Source: a virus. Taken from it: a DNA stretch of 39,685 nt. The notes beneath the pieces are model-generated. The model saw nothing but the letters and a program-made list of their open reading frames with translations, had not been told where the DNA came from and ran no database searches. Made by a program: the position numbers and the translations under genes. The stretch is taken from IMG/VR virus record IMGVR_UViG_3300049215_000041, positions 1 to 39,685 of that record; one strand, 5' to 3'. Of this stretch, positions 28,398-35,602 are shown piece by piece (position 1 is the first letter of the stretch; each line of letters starts with the position of its first letter).

Positions 28398-28581
28398 TAG
28401 CTCTCTCCGTTATATGCGCCATAATCAGCGCGTCAATCATGCCAATCAGCGCCCGGCGCGTCTCGTTGCGCCGCCGCAACGCTTCCCGCGCCTCCGGCGT
28501 TGACGGCCAGGCGGGGAATTCTTGCGCGCTGATAAGCGCCGTGCGGTTGTCGCGCAGTTCCGCGAATGTGGCGGGCGTCAT
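28387..28581 (-). CDS. Small helical hypothetical protein
   Basis: 64 aa: MTPATFAELRDNRTALISAQ, EFPAWPSTPEAREALRRRNE and a helical end. Overlaps both neighbours by a few bases. No family recognised. Confidence 0.55.
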   Translation of the reverse strand: MTPATFAELRDNRTALISAQEFPAWPSTPEAREALRRRNETRRALIGMIDALIMAHITERANVA

Positions 28582-28793
28582 GATTCCGGCCCAATCCGCG
28601 CTGCGCGGTTGTCGTCATCGTCGGCCCGTTCGGCCATCGCCGCCCATTTGTCGCGAGGCTCAAAGATTGCCTCATTGTAACGGTTAATCTCGCGCGTCAA
28701 CCACCACAAAGCCTCATGGGTGCCATTGGCCCAAATGTCCTCGCGGAGATCACACAGCGCCTCGCGGCGCGCCTTCATTTCTTCAATCGTCAT
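28578..28793 (-). CDS. Small helical hypothetical protein
   Basis: 71 aa from the ATG at 28793, chosen for GGAGAGTGAAGCA upstream (same leader as at 27116). A much longer frame from 29021 overlaps another gene and is rejected. Begins MTIEEMKARREALCDLREDI; Trp-rich middle (ANGTHEALWWLTREINRYNE). Unrecognised. Confidence 0.6.
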   Translation of the reverse strand: MTIEEMKARREALCDLREDIWANGTHEALWWLTREINRYNEAIFEPRDKWAAMAERADDDDNRAARIGPES

Positions 28794-28809
28794 TGCTTCA
28801 CTCTCCTTG

Positions 28810-29082
28810 TTATTCCCGTGTCCCATTTTCCGGGAAGTTGTCTGCATACGTTGCGCGGTGCTGGGCGCTCTCGCGGAGGCCGTCGGCGTCCTGGATTGCG
28901 CGGCGCACAAATGATTCGGGCTTGCCTTCATACTGTGAGGCGAGTGTACTGAAGCGGACGGCGCTGTTACGCCATGCCCACTGATACTCGGCCCACAAGT
29001 CGTCACTGATACGCCCGTCACGGTACATATACTCCATCTGCTGATACGACTTGTCTTTAAGGCTTTCGAGGGTGTATTCCAT
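28810..29082 (-). CDS. Hypothetical protein
   Basis: 90 aa; AGGAGAGCAAGTA upstream of the ATG. Begins MEYTLESLKDKSYQQMEYMY with acidic and aromatic residues, RISDDLWAEYQWAWRNSAVR follows. Helical and Trp/Tyr-rich. No family recognised. Confidence 0.6.
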   Translation of the reverse strand: MEYTLESLKDKSYQQMEYMYRDGRISDDLWAEYQWAWRNSAVRFSTLASQYEGKPESFVRRAIQDADGLRESAQHRATYADNFPENGTRE

Positions 29083-29294
29083 TACTTGCTCTCCTGTTTC
29101 CGCGCTTCAATCTGAAACCACATATCAATGTAGCTCTCGCGATTCAGCGCGGTGTAAAATTCGCGGTGATCCAGCGTCACGTCATTGCGCTTCAGCTCGA
29201 CGTGAAACGGGCGCTTGAAGCCGTGAATGTACTGCAACTTGACGATAACACCGTCTCGCTCGAAGGTGTGACTGCCCGTGAGTGCGTTAGCCAT
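29082..29294 (-). CDS. Hypothetical small beta protein
   Basis: 70 aa. Alternating strands: FERDGVIVKLQYIHGFKRPF, HVELKRNDVTLDHREFYTAL, then a helix. Overlaps its neighbours by 1-8 bases. Unrecognised. Confidence 0.55.
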   Translation of the reverse strand: MANALTGSHTFERDGVIVKLQYIHGFKRPFHVELKRNDVTLDHREFYTALNRESYIDMWFQIEARKQESK

Positions 29295-29496
29295 TGCACA
29301 CCTCGCTCACAGAATCTGCCGCCGCATATGCCCTCGCCAGCGTGTCGATTGCCGCGTCGCGCTCGGCCACCGTGCGGAAGCCCAGGTTGCGGCCCGTCGT
29401 GTGATTGACGGCGCGGAAGTGCCAGATACGCGATATGTCCGTGTAAAGCTCCCACGTCTGCCCGTTGATTGTGACTGTCCTGGTTGTGTTGTCCAT
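29287..29496 (-). CDS. Hypothetical small protein
   Basis: 69 aa; CGGAGAGAAGCA upstream. MDNTTRTVTINGQTWELYTD, FRAVNHTTGRNLGFRTVAER. It looks like a small beta-sheet domain with a terminal helix. No family recognised. Confidence 0.55.
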   Translation of the reverse strand: MDNTTRTVTINGQTWELYTDISRIWHFRAVNHTTGRNLGFRTVAERDAAIDTLARAYAAADSVSEVCNG

Positions 29497-29514
29497 TGCT
29501 TCTCTCCGTTAGTC

Positions 29515-29724
29515 CTAGAATAACTCGCTGATATCGGCCCGCAGGAATGCGGCAATCTTCTGCTTCTGCTCTTCCGTAAAGTGGAAGCGCTGCCCGCGTG
29601 GGCTTACGTATTCGCGCATCCGGTTATGGAAGTCGCTGCGGGAGGCCAGCCCGATTGCACGGGCCACACCTGCGATCTTGATCTCGTGCGTGCGAATGTA
29701 CCGTGCAAGTTTTGTTTCCTCCAT
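29515..29724 (-). CDS. HTH regulator (Cro/XRE-like)
   Basis: 69 aa; ATG at 29724 with AGGAGA upstream. MEETKLARYIRTHEIKIAGV, ARAIGLASRSDFHNRMREYV and FHFTEEQKQKIAAFLRADIS show a five-helix XRE/Cro fold with the recognition helix around 'SDFHNRM'. It is near the start of the early operon, the usual place for a regulator. The palindrome over the early promoter (30001-30015) is a plausible target, which is inference. Confidence 0.75.
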   Translation of the reverse strand: MEETKLARYIRTHEIKIAGVARAIGLASRSDFHNRMREYVSPRGQRFHFTEEQKQKIAAFLRADISELF

Positions 29725-29780
29725 AGTGTGTCTCCTGTGTGCTGTAGTCTCATCAGCGCCGGTTACAGCTTACCGGACAG

Positions 29781-29797
29781 ACGGGGCATGGCCCCGT
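29781..29797 (-). other. Intergenic GC-rich hairpin
   Basis: ACGGGGC (29781-29787) and GCCCCGT (29791-29797), 3-nt loop, between the first early gene and the HTH regulator. No U-tract. Confidence 0.55.
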
Positions 29798-29802
29798 TTC
29801 GA

Positions 29803-29973
29803 CTAGCGGCAGAATTCGTATTGATAATAGGCTGCCATTTTTTCCATTTCTGCTATTTCGGCCTGCGCTGCTTCCTCGATAGCTTCACTCTGATAGGCTT
29901 CCATCTCATAGGCCAGGGCGGTTTCAAATCGGACGAAAATCATTTTGTAGATATATTCTGCGTAGCTTTCCAT
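29803..29973 (-). CDS. First early gene: small acidic helical protein
   Basis: 56 aa; ATG at 29973 with AGGAG 8 nt upstream, TAG at 29805-29803. Highly charged helix with many Glu, Ala and Tyr residues (MESYAEYIYKMIFVRFETAL, EAIEEAAQAEIAEMEKMAAY). It lies about 30 nt downstream of the strong early promoter. Small acidic first-expressed proteins often bind host factors or block defence. This is a guess from position and composition. Confidence 0.65.
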   Translation of the reverse strand: MESYAEYIYKMIFVRFETALAYEMEAYQSEAIEEAAQAEIAEMEKMAAYYQYEFCR

Positions 29974-30000
29974 TGTCTTGTCTCCTGTGCTTTCTGTTAT

Positions 30001-30034
30001 GCTTATAGTATAAGCCCATTTGCGCTATTTGAAC
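30001..30034 (-). promoter_or_regulatory. Early promoter with palindromic operator
   Basis: TATACT (minus 30012-30007) is the -10; GTTCAA (30034-30029) is a weak -35 with 16-bp spacing. GCTTATA-G-TATAAGC (30001-30015) is a perfect 7-bp-arm palindrome over the -10, a strong operator candidate for autoregulation. It drives the early operon starting at 29973. Confidence 0.7.
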
Positions 30035-30071
30035 CTTAAATCTTTCCGAAATTACAAAGTTGTTATGTGGA

Positions 30072-30177
30072 ATAAAAAAGCACCGCCGGGGAGCGGTGCT
30101 TAGGTGCTGCGCGATGGTGGCGATCCGCAGCCGATATCTGGTCATGACAAGGCCGCCCCACAGGCCACGCGGGCGGT
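30072..30177 (-). ncRNA. Putative small RNA E between lysis and early modules
   Basis: TATAAT (minus 30189-30184) right after a terminator gives a start near 30177; the transcript ends at the terminator 30101-30073. The about 105-nt RNA can form CCGCCC/GGGCGG and a terminal hairpin. An open frame starting at 30145 runs through the terminator and is not convincing. A small regulatory RNA is possible. Confidence 0.4.
30073..30101 (-). terminator. Intrinsic terminator upstream of early promoter
   Basis: Minus strand AAGCACCGC (30101-30093), loop TCCCCG, GCGGTGCTT (30087-30079), then a T-run to 30073. It stops the small RNA E or the lysis transcript before the early operon. Confidence 0.85.
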
Positions 30178-30183
30178 AAATCC

Positions 30184-30190
30184 ATTATAA
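30184..30190 (-). promoter_or_regulatory. -10-like box for small RNA E
   Basis: Minus strand TTATAATGG, directly downstream of the terminator at 30221-30194. Confidence 0.4.
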
Positions 30191-30193
30191 TGC

Positions 30194-30221
30194 AAAACCC
30201 GCCAGCAGCGCCAGCGGGTTT
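30194..30221 (-). terminator. Intrinsic terminator at end of lysis operon
   Basis: Minus strand AAACCCGC (30221-30214) and GCGGGTTT (30202-30195), 11-nt loop, followed by TTGCATT. Two further hairpins, CCTACC/GGTAGG and GCCCC/GGGGC, lie just upstream (30225-30271). Confidence 0.7.
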
Positions 30222-30332
30222 CGAGCCTAGCCTACCGTTGGTAGGTAGGAATCGCCCCTGACAGGCGGGGCTAGTCCAGCGCGGCTCTCGTCCGACTATC
30301 CGCGCGAAACGTCATAGGTACGGCGCGTCTTC
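30222..30332 (-). other. Structured non-coding 3' region of lysis operon
   Basis: After the holin-like gene stop there is no gene for about 230 bp. The first part folds into short hairpins (GCCCC-GGGGC at 30254-30271 and CCTACC-GGTAGG near 30228-30245) ahead of the terminator. I looked for a tRNA and found no consistent cloverleaf. Confidence 0.5.
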
Positions 30333-30599
30333 TCAACCCGCGCCAGCGCTGGGGCCGCTCCCTTTCCCCGCGCTCAGCCCGTCCTCCAGCGCGATCAGCC
30401 CCGCCAGCGCCATCAGTACAGTGTCGATGGTGGGCGCGACTTTGGACAGCGCGTCGGCATACTGCGGGAATAACTGCCCGCCCGCCGCAACGACAATCGC
30501 CAGCCCGGCCAGGACGGCCTTACGGCTCGCAGCCAGCGCCTTCAACGTGCCCCACAGATTACCAAAAAACTGCCCGGCCTCATTAAGAAAAGTCTTCAT
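30333..30599 (-). CDS. Holin-like small membrane protein
   Basis: 88 aa. Residues about 25-45 (SRKAVLAGLAIVVAAGGQLF) and 58-75 (IDTVLMALAGLIALEDG) form two hydrophobic helices; the N terminus is amphipathic and the C terminus Gly/Ser-rich. This resembles phage holins of class II, which permeabilise the membrane. It is the last gene of the lysis operon, after the glycosidases. Confidence 0.7.
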   Translation of the reverse strand: MKTFLNEAGQFFGNLWGTLKALAASRKAVLAGLAIVVAAGGQLFPQYADALSKVAPTIDTVLMALAGLIALEDGLSAGKGSGPSAGAG

Positions 30600-30610
30600 G
30601 GTTGTTGCTC

Positions 30611-30841
30611 CTATTCAGCTAATGTGAAATCGAGATAGTATTCACGCCCCGGCTCAAACAGATCGTCACGCACCGCACCAAGCGTCAAGCTGCCAGTCGG
30701 CGTAGACGCGAAGAATGATTTGTTTACTTCATTGGTTGCGGTGACGGCGATAAACTCATAAGAATACAGAAATGGCGGCGTCCCATTCCAGCCTTTTGAT
30801 TTTTTAACTGACGTGCATGTAAATTTAGCTCTACTTTGCAT
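30611..30841 (-). CDS. Small beta-rich protein in lysis module
   Basis: 76 aa. MQSRAKFTCTSVKKSKGWNG, YEFIAVTATNEVNKSFFAST and FEPGREYYLDFTLAE are alternating strands. Comparable small proteins appear near endolysin or tail-fibre genes of actinobacterial and other phages. Function unknown. Confidence 0.6.
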   Translation of the reverse strand: MQSRAKFTCTSVKKSKGWNGTPPFLYSYEFIAVTATNEVNKSFFASTPTGSLTLGAVRDDLFEPGREYYLDFTLAE

Positions 30842-30853
30842 GTTGGCATTCTC

Positions 30854-32014
30854 CTATACTAGTTTGGTAAATTCAGCGAGTATGCTTACTTCAATCGTAA
30901 CCCGATGCCCATCCGTCGCCAGCACTCGCACGTTAGTGCCGCTGGGGATCGTCGCCAGGAATGGCCCGGTGTCAGACGTGCCCAGCCGCGCGTTAAGGTT
31001 GGCCGTTGTGACGGCGTTATAGGGCGGCGTGGGCGTGGTAGTCGGCGGCGGATCGACGGGCGGTGGCGTTACCGGGGGTGGGGTGCTGCCCGGAAGCGGT
31101 ACGCCAATCCGCGTGTAGTTGAAGTCCAGGATTTTATCGTCAACGCAGGGCGGCGGCGGATTGTGGCCTTTTCCTGCGTCGCGGAATGACGTGGCATAAT
31201 CTGATTTGTCAGCATCGTCAGTATTGCGTGTTGATATGAATACCGTCTCACCTATGACAGTCGGATCTTTGCGGTATTCGCTATCGGCGAAGGTCAGGAA
31301 GGCGGCGTAATCATCTACCGAGATACCCGCCCTTTTCCATCCGGGGCAGTAACGGTTTTCACTCTTGACATTATCAATGCCACATTCGCTGATAACCTTT
31401 TTGCATTTGGTTTTTAGCTTCTTGTTAGGGAATAACCATGGGCTATCCGCAAGCTGGCGATTGTCCGGCGCGGGCAGTAGATTATCATAGCCATGAAGCC
31501 CTAGCAGATAACCGCGCCGCTGACAATCCGCCAATGCGTCTGCGAATTTATCCTCCACGTCCCACAGATTGAATTCATTGGAAAACTCGCCGATCACCAC
31601 CGGCACACCCAGGCGCATGATCGCGAGGTAAAACAAATTCAGCGTGGCAATGAAATCCTTATTAGGCTCATTGAATGCCACACACCAATAGACGCCAGTA
31701 CCAGCTGCCTCAATGGCTGGCTTAAATGTTTTGTACCAAAGGCTTGCCGCGCTATCGTATTTTACCGCTCCCGCTGCCAGTGCCTCTAGTGTTACCTGGC
31801 TCTCGAATTGCTTTTCGAGGACGGTATCGCGGGCGATGACGGTAATATTCGGATAGCACTGTCGCAGCCATGCCGGATAGGTATAGTTGTTCTGAATTTT
31901 GATAACTGTTGGCTGAGACGCGGCGAGATCGCCCAGTCCATTCTCCTGAAGCGTCAACTGCGCAACGTTATCACCGAGGAAGCGATCAAGGTACAGCGAA
32001 AGTCCACTAGTCAT
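30854..32014 (-). CDS. Endolysin-like glycosidase (TIM barrel) with SH3 domain
   Basis: 386 aa. A GH-A clan-like barrel covers about residues 1-290: WCVAFNEPNKDF (NEP at 115-117, acid/base Glu116) and KVISECGIDN (Glu210 as possible nucleophile). A Pro/Thr linker (about 300-335) and a C-terminal SH3-type domain (NLNARLGTSDTGPFLATIPS, then VRVLATDGHRVTIEV) follow. No signal peptide is seen, so it needs a holin to reach the wall, as for phage endolysins. It lies after the lipoprotein hydrolase gene and before the holin-like gene. The exact GH family is not clear. Confidence 0.78.
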   Translation of the reverse strand: MTSGLSLYLDRFLGDNVAQLTLQENGLGDLAASQPTVIKIQNNYTYPAWLRQCYPNITVIARDTVLEKQFESQVTLEALAAGAVKYDSAASLWYKTFKPAIEAAGTGVYWCVAFNEPNKDFIATLNLFYLAIMRLGVPVVIGEFSNEFNLWDVEDKFADALADCQRRGYLLGLHGYDNLLPAPDNRQLADSPWLFPNKKLKTKCKKVISECGIDNVKSENRYCPGWKRAGISVDDYAAFLTFADSEYRKDPTVIGETVFISTRNTDDADKSDYATSFRDAGKGHNPPPPCVDDKILDFNYTRIGVPLPGSTPPPVTPPPVDPPPTTTPTPPYNAVTTANLNARLGTSDTGPFLATIPSGTNVRVLATDGHRVTIEVSILAEFTKLV

Positions 32015-32222
32015 TGATTAAATCCATTCTGCGCCCGTGGCGCTTATATCGCGGATGTTGGCAAATATGACAACTACACCAACGTTTTCTAAACCAATGG
32101 GCCAATAACCATTCTGGCGTATTGTCATTATCTCGCCACTCGCGGCTATAAGCGGCTCGGCGAAAACCAACAGCTCGGCGTCTCAGGAATTGGTGGCGTC
32201 GATAATCTTCTGTGCGTTGCAT
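32007..32222 (-). CDS. Small Cys-motif phage protein
   Basis: 71 aa: MQRTEDYRRHQFLRRRAVGF, DNTPEWLLAHWFRKRWCSCH, then ICQHPRYKRHGRR. The 'W CSC..C..PR' end resembles short phage proteins with the CxCxxCxNPR motif. It overlaps the endolysin start by 8 nt. RNA binding is plausible from basic content. Confidence 0.65.
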   Translation of the reverse strand: MQRTEDYRRHQFLRRRAVGFRRAAYSREWRDNDNTPEWLLAHWFRKRWCSCHICQHPRYKRHGRRMDLIND

Positions 32223-32226
32223 ATCA

Positions 32227-33738
32227 TTAATTCCATGCCCTTACATAATCCACGCGCATTTGTATAGGCAGCGTCGGCACGTTGTTGGCATTCAATCCGA
32301 GATTGACAATCAGGAAGTGTGGCGCGGCTGTGATATCCTTCGTCCAGATCCACACCAACGCGCCGTCATAATACACGTCAATCCGCCCCGCCGATCTCAC
32401 CGCCCCAAACGTATGCCACCCCGCCACGCTGCCTATTCCATGACAGCCGCCCGGCCCACCGGCGGGTGAGTGCCAATGATAGCAGGCCACGCCGCCCAGC
32501 CCCTCCATCACGTCCGCTTCGCCATCGTCGGGCCATGTCTTCCCATCGCTCCACCACGCAGGCCATCCCGCGATAATGTCGCCACTCCCCGGCAGCCATA
32601 TGCGGGCCTCGGTTGCGCCGTAGACAAATGCAAACTTGCCACTGGTTTCAACTAACCCGCTGGCGTAGTGCCACGATAGGCAGTCGCGCCGCTCGGCTGT
32701 CAGCACCAGCGCGCCGCCCGTTACGGCGACGTTTCGCGGGCTGTAGCAGTTGGCCTCTGCGGTGTTGACGGGCTTGCTGTCATTGTTGCCCGCCAGCCAT
32801 GAGGGCGTCCATTTGCTAGTGTCCAGCGCGGTGCCGTTGAATTCGTCGTCAAACGTCAGTGTCCAATTGCCCGGTATCCCCGTGGGCCGGTTGGCGCTGG
32901 GGCTGGTTGTCGGCGTTGAGCTTGGTAAAGAGGTGATCGTAATCGCTGGCGTCGCGGTGCTTGTCGGGGAAGCGATCTTTGTCGGCGACGGCTGGAATGT
33001 GAAACTGGGGCTTGCTGTTGGCGTCCATGTCGGTATGTCTCCGTTATTGAAACCTTCCCGCTGCCCGTTTGGCGCGGTGATAATACAATCGCTGTCATAG
33101 ATCGTGGCGCTATCGTAATACAGGAAATTCGGGCAGGCCGCGCCCGATAAATCGCCATTCAATGCTGCGCGCGCATCGGCCATAAAGTAGGCAATGTCGA
33201 TTGGGTAATTCCAGGGACAGGCGGCTGGCTCTATGCCCTCGCAACCATTCACCACCCATGCCGGGAATTGGCATTCTTGCGTATTGGCCGCACAGCCCCA
33301 TGTGATCGTACTGGCGATTGTGCCCAGGCTGTAGCGGTGCTCCCGCGTTCGGCGCAGCACCGTGCTTATTACCGACAGACAGGCCGCGTCTCGCTGATTG
33401 CCAAACCCACGGGATTCCACAACACACAGCCGTGCGAGTATCGCTTCGTCGCTATCGCCCTCCGGCGTCGCCACTTCGCACGGGCCGGGGCCACATGGCG
33501 TCACTACCACAATAGGCACGGTTGGGGTAGGCCTGGCCGTGGGCGTCGCTGCTAATGTCGCTGTAAATGTCGCTTGCGGCGTTTGTGTGACATATTCCGG
33601 CGTTGGTGTCAGGCTGTCCGCCGTAGCCGCCATTTGTGTAGCGTCGGCGTTGAGCGTGGCTTGCAGCGGCCCGAACGGCTGGCAGGCGGCGAGCAGCACG
33701 CCCAGCACGGTAGCAGCAATTGTGGCGCGTCTAAACAT
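32227..33738 (-). CDS. Lipoprotein with SleB-like and GH16 domains
   Basis: 503 aa. Signal peptide with lipobox LLAAC (Cys19). A Thr/Pro linker covers about 45-95. Residues about 97-230 look like a SleB/cell-wall-hydrolase domain (LARLCVVESRGFGNQRDAAC with Glu108, then SVISTVLRRTREH), with many Cys residues. A second Thr/Ser/Pro linker covers 237-288. Residues 291-503 form a GH16 domain: TLTFDDEFNGTALDTSKW and the catalytic EADVME (407-412, ExDxxE). It is exported and lipid-anchored if processed. Two hydrolases in one lipoprotein inside a lysis cassette is unusual. The linker style matches Chloroflexota surface proteins. Confidence 0.8.
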   Translation of the reverse strand: MFRRATIAATVLGVLLAACQPFGPLQATLNADATQMAATADSLTPTPEYVTQTPQATFTATLAATPTARPTPTVPIVVVTPCGPGPCEVATPEGDSDEAILARLCVVESRGFGNQRDAACLSVISTVLRRTREHRYSLGTIASTITWGCAANTQECQFPAWVVNGCEGIEPAACPWNYPIDIAYFMADARAALNGDLSGAACPNFLYYDSATIYDSDCIITAPNGQREGFNNGDIPTWTPTASPSFTFQPSPTKIASPTSTATPAITITSLPSSTPTTSPSANRPTGIPGNWTLTFDDEFNGTALDTSKWTPSWLAGNNDSKPVNTAEANCYSPRNVAVTGGALVLTAERRDCLSWHYASGLVETSGKFAFVYGATEARIWLPGSGDIIAGWPAWWSDGKTWPDDGEADVMEGLGGVACYHWHSPAGGPGGCHGIGSVAGWHTFGAVRSAGRIDVYYDGALVWIWTKDITAAPHFLIVNLGLNANNVPTLPIQMRVDYVRAWN

Positions 33739-34180
33739 GAAACACCAGCCGCAAAACTAATTCAAAGGCGGCAGCGGCGATGAATACGACAATGGATGAT
33801 ATCACGTCCCATCGCGTCTGCTGAATACGAAGGGCATCAATCTGATCGCCATGCGTCTTAACCCTATCGGCGAGGCTGCGATTGCCATCGATGTACGCAC
33901 GGTTTTCGGCAGCAGTCCGGTTAAGCTCCGTAATCTGCCGATTGATCTGCATAATCTGCTCGCTATGGACTGAGATGAGATTGCCTGCCGTGCGGACTTC
34001 CAACAGCATACTATCCATTTTAGCCGCGTTGGTATCGCCCTGCTTTTCAAGTTGGCGCAATAGTACCTCTGCGCGCTCCTGCGCCTTCAGGATGTCGGCA
34101 GGGTTGATCGTGATGATTAAATCGTCAGGCTGCTTCCTCGTAGTCATGGAATGATGCCCCTCATTGGTGTTTTCAGTCAT
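33731..34180 (-). CDS. Coiled-coil C-terminal-TM protein (XhlA-like)
   Basis: 149 aa. Coiled-coil segment from residue 30 to 115 (LKAQERAEVLLRQLEKQGDT, QIMQINRQITELNRTAAENR) followed by one C-terminal TM helix (ISSIVVFIAAAAFELVLRLV). The layout fits haemolysin XhlA-like lysis partners or spanin-like proteins. It is the first gene of the lysis operon downstream of the 34224 promoter. ATGs at residues 1 and 12 are both possible. Confidence 0.65.
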   Translation of the reverse strand: MTENTNEGHHSMTTRKQPDDLIITINPADILKAQERAEVLLRQLEKQGDTNAAKMDSMLLEVRTAGNLISVHSEQIMQINRQITELNRTAAENRAYIDGNRSLADRVKTHGDQIDALRIQQTRWDVISSIVVFIAAAAFELVLRLVFHV

Positions 34181-34223
34181 AGCCTTATGCCCCCATAGCG
34201 GCTATACAATACATAACATACAA

Positions 34224-34236
34224 AGTATACCACACA
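34224..34236 (-). promoter_or_regulatory. Lysis-operon promoter (extended -10)
   Basis: Minus strand TGTGTGGTATACTTTG: TATACT at 34229-34224 with an upstream TGTGG. Same box as at 8615, 13537 and 13658. The first lysis gene starts about 43 nt downstream. Confidence 0.6.
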
Positions 34237-34273
34237 CGGTGTGCGGGCGGCGGAAGTTACGGACGCCCGTAGC

Positions 34274-35599
34274 TTATGAATAGTTGGGGCCAGTCATCTG
34301 TGCCCGTAGCAATTGCACTTTCGAGTTGGTGGCGGTCGAAAGTGTGCAGTTAATCTTAAACGTCAAGTCAGTGGCGCTATTCTCGGCGGCTGTTTTCTGG
34401 CCGCCGAGTGCTTTATTCAGTGTAGCCAGCGTGGTGGAGTCGGAGCTGTTACCGCCATCGCTGTACAGACAGGCGGCATTCTGCACGGATGCACTGCCCA
34501 CATTCGTCACCGTTCCCTTCAGGTTAACCATGACATAGCGGGGCGTGCTTGCGCCGGTACTGGTGCTGGCCTGGCTGTGCAGGGTGGTACTGCCGAATAT
34601 TACGTCGAATGTACAGCTAACCCCCGTGCCGCCGGTGTTTGAGACAAGAAACCACACATCATAGCTAAAACTGCCATTCGTGCCCATGCTGTTGGCTCTA
34701 ATCGTGCGCGAATAGCCCGCCGTGGGCGTGGTGCTGGCGGCGACGATTGTGGACTGGCTTACGAAGTCTCCAAAGAAAAAGGTTCCTGAATTATCAAAAC
34801 GATCCAGATATGTAAAAAACGGGGCATTCTGATAACTGAGCTGAATGCGGTTTCGATTGTTGGTTCCGGTGCGGCTCGCCGTTATCAGAACATAGGCTTC
34901 GCTAGTGCTGCTTCCAGTTTCCCCAAACGCATCAAGATTTAGATATCCAACCCTATTAGGCGTTGTTCCCGTATATAGGTTGTTGATCTGTGCGGTTTGA
35001 ATGCCGTCGGAGGTTATAAATTTGATTGCCTCCGTGTTACTTCCCAGCGTATCAGAGAGAATAGTCAGCCCATTTGCATCCTGCACCACCGCGCCCGCGC
35101 CCGCCAGTAACTGCGCCAACGTGGCATTCGCGCCCACCGTCACGACGTTGGCGGCGACTTCCATAAACGTATATGACGTGCCGCTGCCCGTCGGGTATTC
35201 CTTCGCAGGGTAGACAATCCACGTACCCGTAAACGGGTTATTGGTGTCGTAGGGATCGCCCGTGCCCCACCGCTGATCAATCAGCGTCACGGGCGTGGCC
35301 GGGGTAGGGGTGACGGCCTGCTGCACGCTGGGCAGGTTGGAGGCGATGCCCACACTGCCGATCACGCTGTTACCGGCCCCGGTGACAATCGCGGCGGTTT
35401 CGAGCTGATCAACCGGCCCGGTGCGAGCGATAATCTTTTCGACAAGCGAGGACGACACCTGATCCGGTAATTCAATCGTCAGCGTAATGCCATCGTCACC
35501 CAGCGCCATTTGTGGCAACTGCCCTGTGCCCGTCAATAGCTCATTGGTGACTTTGTTCAGATTCCAGCCGCCCGCGCGGCGATACTTATAGATTGCCAT
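34274..35599 (-). CDS. Receptor-binding / tail fibre-like protein
   Basis: 441 aa. N terminus MAIYKYRRAGGWNLNKVTNE; the middle contains long low-charge beta repeats rich in Thr, Ser, Gly and Asn (NNLYTGTTPNRVGYLNLDAF, GSSTSEAYVLITASRTGTNN). The C terminus KVQLLRAQMTGPNYS is typical of tail fibre/receptor-binding tips. Last gene of the tail block before the lysis promoter. Adsorption role inferred from composition and place. Confidence 0.65.
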   Translation of the reverse strand: MAIYKYRRAGGWNLNKVTNELLTGTGQLPQMALGDDGITLTIELPDQVSSSLVEKIIARTGPVDQLETAAIVTGAGNSVIGSVGIASNLPSVQQAVTPTPATPVTLIDQRWGTGDPYDTNNPFTGTWIVYPAKEYPTGSGTSYTFMEVAANVVTVGANATLAQLLAGAGAVVQDANGLTILSDTLGSNTEAIKFITSDGIQTAQINNLYTGTTPNRVGYLNLDAFGETGSSTSEAYVLITASRTGTNNRNRIQLSYQNAPFFTYLDRFDNSGTFFFGDFVSQSTIVAASTTPTAGYSRTIRANSMGTNGSFSYDVWFLVSNTGGTGVSCTFDVIFGSTTLHSQASTSTGASTPRYVMVNLKGTVTNVGSASVQNAACLYSDGGNSSDSTTLATLNKALGGQKTAAENSATDLTFKINCTLSTATNSKVQLLRAQMTGPNYS

Positions 35600-35602
35600 C
35601 GA

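Noticed and set aside
29924-30145. 73-codon minus-strand frame
   Set aside because: It crosses an intrinsic terminator and the early promoter and has no ribosome site.
30205-30320. Possible tRNA or structured RNA gene
   Set aside because: The TTCGA-like segment and short stems do not give a consistent cloverleaf with acceptor stem and anticodon; the hairpins are better explained as 3' operon structures.
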